Assembly (NCBI RefSeq): GCF_000002515.2
Contig: NC_006041.1
Coordinates: 682,001 to 746,000, forward strand
Length of the DNA: 64,000 nucleotides
Reading direction: 5' to 3'
DNA from: Kluyveromyces lactis
Taxonomy: Eukaryota; Ascomycota; Saccharomycetes; Saccharomycetales; Saccharomycetaceae
Shown here: piece after piece, positions 58,213-64,000 of the stretch
Position numbering within the stretch: position 1 is the first letter of the stretch
How the letters are laid out: each line of letters starts with the position of its first letter
The notes under the pieces: generated by a model
The model's input: only the letters and a program-made list of their open reading frames with translations
Database searches by the model: none
What the model was told of the DNA's origin: nothing
Made by a program: the position numbers and the translations under genes

Positions 58213-59673
58213 CTACTTGTTACTACCCATAAGTTCTAATGCATAAATCAACATGGTTGAATAAATGTTGCACCAATTCCAAAAGGACCATGAATCAACC
58301 ACGATCTTTGGCTCTGTTTCGTATGGGAAACATCCCCATATACAGAGATCATTTTTCAATTGACCGCTATACCGTAGAATCAAATGCGTGTACATTGCAA
58401 TAATGATGCATGGTGAATACCAGTACACAAAATTCATTATTCTTCTGAAACTTCTACGTTCTTTTGTATTTCTCTGCAATGTCGGTATAATACGTGTTGC
58501 ACTGTAAAATATCAGTAGTCTGAACACTAAATTTATTACAACTGCTGGTATTAGACTTTCTTTGGCCATCTTGAATGTCACAACGAATATTTCTTGGATA
58601 CTTATCGGTACGCTTTTAGTGAAATTCTTCACTGAGTTCCACAAAGGATTTAGAATCCATTTACATTGGTCCATCATTTTAATATATTTATGGTTCCGAG
58701 GCGTGTGTTCTACTATCTGACTCCAGATGGCGCGATAATTTTTAGTCATGAGTTCCAAAAGATTATCCTTCTTGGGCAAATTAGCCTGATGGATTTTCCA
58801 TGTTTCCTTAACGATATCGAATATTTCGTCCATGGCATTCATCGCCATCTTAGGACTTATTTCGTAAACATTGCGAACCATATAAGCAAAAAACAACGAG
58901 CTTTCCATCACTGACCCTGATCCGTTTATACCATATAATCCGATACCACAAACAATTGAGAATGTGAACCCAAGTAGTGAAGCACTTGGTGTGGAGAGTT
59001 CCCACATTGGAGTGACATATATTCTGTAAAAGTAAAATAGTGATAGCGTAATAATTCCCCCACTGATCAACAAACTCAGAATAACCCATTGATTACTTCT
59101 TCTAGACATCTTGAGCCATCTCTCTGTCTCCCCTATGGCTTGAATGGCGAGAATGGTGAAAACACCCTCCAGTAGAGTGAACACTGGAGTCGAATGTATC
59201 AATGATAGCTGCCATGGCTTCACCATCACATTCCAAAATACTTTGAAGTACTCGGAATCGACAGTATCAGAGTCGATGTTTTCAAAGTATGACAAAAACA
59301 TGAATAAAATTGAAGGAATGAGAAGATGCTGCAAATAATAAATCAGGGTTGACAACGCTGATCCGCGGTCCAGTAATACTAGCTTGAAAGTCGTTGAAAC
59401 AAAATACAGAGCAAATAACGTTACAGTAAATGACAATCCACAGTTCAGCCCACCAACTTGGAAACTTATCGGAATGGTAATCAGCACGAGAAATAGATAC
59501 ATTGTCGTGAGAAATATCCGCAGAGTTTGAAGCACACTCTTCTTTATTAGTGGCATCTTGGAAACGTTGAATTTTGCACAGTGACGGGCTATTGTTGATG
59601 GCTCAAGCCTTCTTTCTTGACTCCTTCGTCTTCTGGTTTGCTTGAAGATTTCCATCGTAATTCTATGTAACAT
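58213..59673 (-). CDS. ICE2: ER polytopic membrane protein Ice2
   Basis: In S. cerevisiae Ice2 spans the ER membrane many times, helps cortical ER inheritance, links ER to lipid droplets and restrains the Pah1 phosphatase complex during growth. About eight hydrophobic segments are visible. Conserved blocks are IPISFQVGGLNCGLSFTVTLFALYF, GVFTILAIQAIGETERWL, SVMESSLFFAYMVRNVYEISPKMA, FYSATRIIPTLQR and WYSPCIIIAMYTHLILRYSGQLKNDLCIWGCF. The S. cerevisiae N-terminus aligns with Met40 (MPLIKKSVLQTLRIFLTTMYL; ATG at 59556), giving 447 residues. The first ATG at 59673 adds a strongly basic 39-residue leader of uncertain reality. ICE2-UTP25 divergent pair matches YIL090W-YIL091C. Confidence 0.93.
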   Translation of the reverse strand: MLHRITMEIFKQTRRRRSQERRLEPSTIARHCAKFNVSKMPLIKKSVLQTLRIFLTTMYLFLVLITIPISFQVGGLNCGLSFTVTLFALYFVSTTFKLVLLDRGSALSTLIYYLQHLLIPSILFMFLSYFENIDSDTVDSEYFKVFWNVMVKPWQLSLIHSTPVFTLLEGVFTILAIQAIGETERWLKMSRRSNQWVILSLLISGGIITLSLFYFYRIYVTPMWELSTPSASLLGFTFSIVCGIGLYGINGSGSVMESSLFFAYMVRNVYEISPKMAMNAMDEIFDIVKETWKIHQANLPKKDNLLELMTKNYRAIWSQIVEHTPRNHKYIKMMDQCKWILNPLWNSVKNFTKSVPISIQEIFVVTFKMAKESLIPAVVINLVFRLLIFYSATRIIPTLQRNTKERRSFRRIMNFVYWYSPCIIIAMYTHLILRYSGQLKNDLCIWGCFPYETEPKIVVDSWSFWNWCNIYSTMLIYALELMGSNK

Positions 59674-60065
59674 TATTTTTTTTGTTTGTATTATATAAGT
59701 TTATGAAAACAGTCAGTTTACAGGCGCAGTAGTAAAAGGAATGGAACGTACCAAAAAGGTAAACAGTATGACGAGCACACTACTTTGAACTTGTTTAATC
59801 GCTTCTCAAGGTAGACGTAATCTTTGAGGTGTTTCAGGTCTGCTGTGACATGACTTTACGGTAGGAAGGGGTCGACACTTCTTTTCAAGTACCTGGACCT
59901 GATGAGATCATTAAACACGGATGAAAAATTGAGCATCTAAGATTATAAGATGCGATGAGATGACATGAGATGAGCAGTATATTAAATTGACATCATATTA
60001 ATTGTATTTGGTTATTGCTGGAGTAGTAGAAAAGTGTCATTTATTTGGTAAAGGAATCCTCAAAC
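59674..60065. promoter_or_regulatory. Divergent ICE2/UTP25 promoter
   Basis: A 392-bp divergent spacer. It contains an RRPE-like TGAAAAATTG (59922-59931) and a PAC motif (59952-59963) followed by further ATGAG units. Confidence 0.6.
59952..59963 (+). promoter_or_regulatory. PAC motif of UTP25, with adjacent RRPE-like element
   Basis: GCGATGAGATGA lies 103 bp upstream of the UTP25 ATG, with TGAAAAATTG 20 bp before it. The PAC-RRPE pair is the standard signature of yeast ribosome-biogenesis promoters. Confidence 0.75.
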
Positions 60066-62180
60066 ATGAGTAAAATCAGAGCTGGTCCAAAATCTGGTAG
60101 AAAACAGTTGAGAGAGATCACTAGAGCTGGTCAGAAAAGAGTAAGATATGATGACGAAGCAACGGTAGCAGACTTAACCCCTGATAATGAAAGTGATTCT
60201 GATAATGCAGAGCCATCTGTTGCAGCTGAAAGAGAAGATGTTGAGCAACATAGAGGACAAGCTTATAATGCGTTGTTAACTTTATTAAAGTCAGAACATC
60301 CAGAAAGGAAACACAAATCAAATAAGAAGATCAAGAAAGATTCCCAACGCGCTGAGGAAGACAGTCCTGAAAACGATGGAATTAATAGTGAAGATGAACA
60401 ACAAAATATTGAAAATGCTTTGGATGATGTTTCTGGAGGAGTTGTGGATGAGGAAGATATGGAAGATTCATTATCTGACGTTGATGAGAGCGAAGATGAA
60501 TCCGATCCATTCGAATCACATTTCAGCAAATATAGTGAATCACGCTTATATGCTTTCGATAAAGGCTTCAAAGACAAGACTGTCAAATACAAATCTTCGA
60601 AAACAGATGTTTCGGAAGAAGAATCTCTAATATATTCCAAACCGTGTCTAGATGATGAGGAAGTTTTGCCTGTGAAGGGGAAACAAACTTTGAGCTCATA
60701 TTTCATCAAACAGAAGTTGAAATTAGCAAACGATTTCCAAAACAATGGCTTACCGTTAACTGAAATTCAAAAGGAACTTGTAGATCCAATGTTTCAGTAT
60801 AAAGATATGTTATACGAATACGATGATTATGCTGATGAAGATCAATACAGAGATCTGTATTCTTTACATGCGCTCAACCACGTCTATAAGACCAGGGATC
60901 GTATTTTGAAAAATAATCAAAAATTACAGGAAAACAATGATGAAGAGCTATTGGATCAAGGTTTTACACGTCCGAAAGTACTTATTGTAGTACCAACAAG
61001 AGATGCTGCTCACAAAATTGTCCGGAAAATTATGGAGAAATCAGGGCTTGATCAATTCGATAAGAAATCGAAATTTGAGGATCAGTTCTTCGAAGATTCG
61101 TTACCTCCTACTTCAAAACCTAAATCCTTTCAGCATATTTTCCAGGGTAACACAAATGATTTCTTCGTATTGGGTCTCAAGTTCACTAGAAAATCCCTAA
61201 AGATATACTCAAACTTTTATCAGTCCGATATCATTATATGCTCTCCGTTAGGGATTCAATTAATTCTTGAAAACACTGATAAGAAGAAAAGACAGGATGA
61301 TTTCTTGTCGAGCATTGAAGTCATGATCATAGATCAATTGCATTCCATTGAATATCAAAACGCCATGCATGTGACAACAATTTTTCAGCATATCAATAAA
61401 ATTCCGGAACAGCAACGGGAAGCAGATTTCAGTCGAATCAGAATGTGGTATATTAACGAACAGGCAAAATTCTTCCGCCAAACAATAGTCTTCACTAAAT
61501 ACATATCACCGTTTGCCAACTCAATCTTGAATGGGAAGTGTCGTAATCTTGCTGGAAGATGGAAAAATCATAGGAAGATAAAACCTGAACAATCAAGCAT
61601 TGGTCAATTAGGACTAAAGGTTAGACAAATATTCCAAAGATTTGATTTAGCAGGAGGGACAGCTCTAGATGAACCTGATTACAGGTTTAAATTTTTTACG
61701 AGTGTCATCGTTCCGTCTATTGTGAAATCTACTGGGTACGAGGATGGTATATTATTATACATTCCTGATTATACCGATTTCATCCGTGTTAGAAACTATT
61801 TGAAAGAAAAAACTACAATCATATTCGGAGAAATCAACGAGTACTCTAACCAGAAACAATTGACATCCAATAGAGCAAGATTCCAACACGGAAAGGTGAA
61901 GGTCTTGTTATACACAGAAAGATTGCACCACTTTAGAAGGTACGAAATAAAAAACGTCAAGAGTGTAATTTTCTACAAGCCTCCGGGAAATCCTGAATTC
62001 TATTCTGAAGTTGTTCGCAATATTGGTAAGAACGTATTTTTAGGCAACTGTGATATCAACATTTCAACTGTCAGATGCATATATAGTAAGATGGACGGTC
62101 TTTCTCTAGAGAGAGTCGTAGGATCTAAACGCGCGGCAGTATTGGCTCATGGCCAAAACGAAGTGTACGAGTTTAAATAG
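60066..62180 (+). CDS. UTP25: Small-subunit processome protein Utp25
   Basis: Utp25 is an essential nucleolar protein needed for 18S rRNA maturation; it resembles DEAD-box helicases but lacks their ATPase motifs. The ATG at 60066 ([31 protein letters not shown]) is chosen because the earlier in-frame codon is TTG. This gives 704 residues (about 721 in S. cerevisiae). An acidic N-terminal third (EDEQQNIEN...[21 protein letters not shown]) is followed by the degenerate helicase core ([55 protein letters not shown], where a helicase would have DEAD). The C-terminal part is [20 protein letters not shown]...[36 protein letters not shown]. Confidence 0.96.
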   Translation: MSKIRAGPKSGRKQLREITRAGQKRVRYDDEATVADLTPDNESDSDNAEPSVAAEREDVEQHRGQAYNALLTLLKSEHPERKHKSNKKIKKDSQRAEEDSPENDGINSEDEQQNIENALDDVSGGVVDEEDMEDSLSDVDESEDESDPFESHFSKYSESRLYAFDKGFKDKTVKYKSSKTDVSEEESLIYSKPCLDDEEVLPVKGKQTLSSYFIKQKLKLANDFQNNGLPLTEIQKELVDPMFQYKDMLYEYDDYADEDQYRDLYSLHALNHVYKTRDRILKNNQKLQENNDEELLDQGFTRPKVLIVVPTRDAAHKIVRKIMEKSGLDQFDKKSKFEDQFFEDSLPPTSKPKSFQHIFQGNTNDFFVLGLKFTRKSLKIYSNFYQSDIIICSPLGIQLILENTDKKKRQDDFLSSIEVMIIDQLHSIEYQNAMHVTTIFQHINKIPEQQREADFSRIRMWYINEQAKFFRQTIVFTKYISPFANSILNGKCRNLAGRWKNHRKIKPEQSSIGQLGLKVRQIFQRFDLAGGTALDEPDYRFKFFTSVIVPSIVKSTGYEDGILLYIPDYTDFIRVRNYLKEKTTIIFGEINEYSNQKQLTSNRARFQHGKVKVLLYTERLHHFRRYEIKNVKSVIFYKPPGNPEFYSEVVRNIGKNVFLGNCDINISTVRCIYSKMDGLSLERVVGSKRAAVLAHGQNEVYEFK

Positions 62181-62522
62181 AGTGGATCAAATATGCCATA
62201 AATAATTAGTAAACCGAAAACTTACGCAATCGTTCTCCTTTACTAATAGCTTAGAGTATTAAAATATGTTGCACTTTTCAACTTCTTTGTTTGTTGTAGA
62301 ATTTTGAAACTCAAAGTCAGATTCAAAGAGTACATATTAATTCTTAATTATTTGATGCAAAGAGACAAGCCCGCAAACGAATCCAATAGCCGCCCGATAA
62401 TAGATTAAACTAATTTTATACTTAAAATATAATTCTATAGACCTCAGAGCCGGTCAAACTTGCTAATGAGAGCTTTCACCTATAGCAATTGTGACTTATC
62501 TTTATCTTTTCCCTTGGGTTTA
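62181..62522. other. Convergent intergenic region UTP25/KSH1
   Basis: A 342-bp AT-rich region between two convergent stop codons. It must hold both 3' ends. Nothing else is seen. Confidence 0.5.
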
Positions 62523-62741
62523 TCAACTGTTGAATTGCGAAACTGCCATGGCAATGCAAGCTAAAGACACATAAGGACTAGCTCTTTCCCCAATTCTCGC
62601 AAACTTCCAAAATACTCCTAGTATACCGCTGTCCTTATAACGATCAAGGAGCGATGGTCTTTGTGCATGAATATATGTGCACGAACATATGAACAATAGT
62701 ATAACTTGTAACAATGATTTAAAATTGAATAGGGCAGACAT
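62523..62741 (-). CDS. KSH1: Kish family small membrane protein Ksh1 (TMEM167)
   Basis: A 72-residue, conserved membrane protein of the early secretory pathway; Ksh1 is essential in S. cerevisiae and human TMEM167 is its homologue. [72 protein letters not shown] shows the N-terminal hydrophobic segment, the family-typical RPSLLDR...G..G.FWK.ARIGER.SPYV core and a second hydrophobic segment. Length equals that of the S. cerevisiae protein. Location matches YNL024C-A near SSN8, here separated from it by ICE2 and UTP25. It shares a divergent promoter with RSM25. Confidence 0.96.
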   Translation of the reverse strand: MSALFNFKSLLQVILLFICSCTYIHAQRPSLLDRYKDSGILGVFWKFARIGERASPYVSLACIAMAVSQFNS

Positions 62742-63144
62742 GTTTTTCAGAAAAGCTAGTGACCGTGAATATTCTGCCGAAGAAAATATCTACTCTGAAC
62801 CTTTCAAAACAGGAACGAGATGAAACCTAAGGTTCATCAGTTATCATTCCACTGTATTGAAAAGAATAAAGGAACTTACGCTCCCCATACACTTAGCTCT
62901 TCGATCTTTAATTTTGGTGAAAAATGTTTACTCTTCACGTGATCTAAAAATTGAATGCTTCTACTTAGAAAAATTTGAAAAATCTGATCGACGATCCAAA
63001 ATGAAATTATAGTGAAAAGTTGAAAAGTTCACAAATATGCTGTATGAACAGCTCCAGGACAACAAGTATTGGATCGATTGCTTGAACCTGCGAGTTTACT
63101 GAGATAGTATAGAGTAAACGGGCCATATAAACGTCAGATATAAA
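62742..63144. promoter_or_regulatory. Divergent KSH1/RSM25 promoter with TCACGTGA
   Basis: A 403-bp divergent spacer with a perfect TCACGTGA at 62935-62942, nearly midway: 194 bp from the KSH1 ATG and 203 bp from the RSM25 ATG. Confidence 0.55.
62935..62942. promoter_or_regulatory. TCACGTGA octamer, probable Cbf1 site
   Basis: A perfect palindrome centred in the KSH1/RSM25 divergent promoter. Confidence 0.55.
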
Positions 63145-63930
63145 ATGAAGGTTCAGCAAGAAGCCGTTAATGTACTAGAACGTACATCCGCCTATTTGAA
63201 GTCTGGTATTTTGAAGAAGACTCCAGCTTGGTACAATGTTATAGCGAAGGTACCACCAACAAAGAAGTTTGCTAGAACCCCACAACTGACACATCCTATG
63301 AACGGTAAATCTAGAACTGCACTACCTGATTACAGCAATTGGAAGGCCAATTCTTCAGGATTATACAAAACTAGACCAAATTCTTTGGAAAAGAAAGATG
63401 GTGCATCGAAGCTATATCAGTCCCCAAAATTAGTATATATCGAGGATAAATTGAGAAAATTGTTCTTCCAGCAACATCCATGGGAACTTTCAAGACCTAA
63501 GATTCTTGTTGAGAATACCCTAGAGACTCAAGAATATGACTGGTCTCATATCCAACAACTAGGCAAGCCATTGGATGGCGAATCAGTTGTACAAAGGACG
63601 CTTTTCCTATTAAAATCAGGAGAGAAAAAAGAACTCATTGATGCATATGATCAAGCTAGATTCGAGTTCTACCGTCTAAGAATACAACAAGAAATTCAAG
63701 ATCAAGTTGCTCAAGAAGAAGCCGAAATGTTCGGTTCAGTCTTCCATACCACTTCAATAGAATACGGAATTGCTAAGGAACAAAAGGTCATTGACACATG
63801 GAAGAGAAAGGCCTTACAGCAAGCTGAGTTGATGGCTGCCAGAGCAAGTAGTCCTTCTGCTTCCTGGACAAACGAGACCGAAGAAGAACAAAAACCTATT
63901 GATCAAGATGTTGAGGAAATTCAACTATGA
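63145..63930 (+). CDS. RSM25: Mitochondrial small-subunit ribosomal protein Rsm25 (mS23)
   Basis: A fungal mitochondrial small-subunit ribosomal protein. The 261-residue product is close to S. cerevisiae (264). The N-terminus MKVQQEAVNVLERTSAYLKSGILKKTPAWYNVIAKVPP is the typical start of the family and is not a classic cleaved presequence. It continues with TKKFARTPQLTHPMNGK, KLVYIEDKLRKLFFQQHPWELSRPKILVEN, YDWSHIQQLGKPLDGESVVQRTLFLL and a charged helical C-terminus (EFYRLRIQQEIQDQVAQEEAEMFGSVFHTTSIEYGIAKEQKVIDTWKRKALQQAELM). Position next to UTP25/KSH1 fits YIL093C. Confidence 0.95.
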   Translation: MKVQQEAVNVLERTSAYLKSGILKKTPAWYNVIAKVPPTKKFARTPQLTHPMNGKSRTALPDYSNWKANSSGLYKTRPNSLEKKDGASKLYQSPKLVYIEDKLRKLFFQQHPWELSRPKILVENTLETQEYDWSHIQQLGKPLDGESVVQRTLFLLKSGEKKELIDAYDQARFEFYRLRIQQEIQDQVAQEEAEMFGSVFHTTSIEYGIAKEQKVIDTWKRKALQQAELMAARASSPSASWTNETEEEQKPIDQDVEEIQL

Positions 63931-64000
63931 TCTTCCACAATTAAACACAACCAATGAACACTATTCCCGTCAGAACTCTGAGTTTTACTGTCATTATTGT

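Noticed and set aside
60045-60065. Seven extra codons at the start of UTP25
   Set aside because: They begin with TTG; the ATG at 60066 is in good context and matches the family.

Overview
The window is a chromosomal segment of a budding yeast of the Saccharomycetaceae. The evidence is compact intron-poor genes, short A/T-rich intergenic spaces, FBA1, DUR1,2, MAC1 and other proteins close to those of Saccharomyces cerevisiae, PAC/RRPE ribosome-biogenesis promoter motifs, and one intron with canonical yeast GTATGT and TACTAAC signals. Gene order points to a lineage that did not go through the whole-genome duplication. In four separate blocks, genes that S. cerevisiae keeps on two different chromosome arms are interleaved here in one order. 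A Kluyveromyces-like or related genus is plausible, but I cannot fix the species. I see no transposon, viral relic, CRISPR array or tRNA gene.

Layout, with S. cerevisiae counterparts from memory. 1-890: the 3' part of TRM13. 2098-15983: FBA1, PEX12, CSI1 (probable), MRPL3, MSS1, BLI1, ANR2, DCW1, UBC7, MAC1, FMS1 (YKL046-061 interleaved with YMR020-026). 17154-34660: MLF3/VHS2, IMP4, MKS1, OM45, APJ1, TMA108, NIS1 (YNL074-078 with YIL135-137). 35476-47026: MAK11, LYS1, CDC16, SKA1, URA6, a YIR035C-type reductase, PAN3 (YKL021-025 with YIR034-035). 48334-55117: DUR1,2 and one LAG1/LAC1 ceramide synthase. 55811-63930: SSN8, ICE2, UTP25, KSH1, RSM25 (YNL024-025 with YIL090-093).

The genes are unrelated housekeeping functions and each is transcribed alone. 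Several are mitochondrial (MRPL3, MSS1, RSM25, OM45, and URA6 with a presequence). Others serve ribosome assembly (IMP4, UTP25, MAK11), lysine synthesis and retrograde signalling (LYS1, MKS1), urea use (DUR1,2), ER membrane and lipid biology (LAG1, ICE2, UBC7, KSH1) and RNA or transcription control (PAN3, SKA1, SSN8, MAC1).

The most notable observations are these: a 133-nt intron that rejoins what look like two broken halves of a short-chain reductase into a 254-residue protein; a UMP kinase (URA6) that begins with a mitochondrial presequence and a membrane segment and has no downstream methionine from which a cytosolic form could start; and at least 13 copies of the octamer TCACGTGA, ten of them intergenic, against roughly one expected. 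No undescribed multi-gene system is evident.
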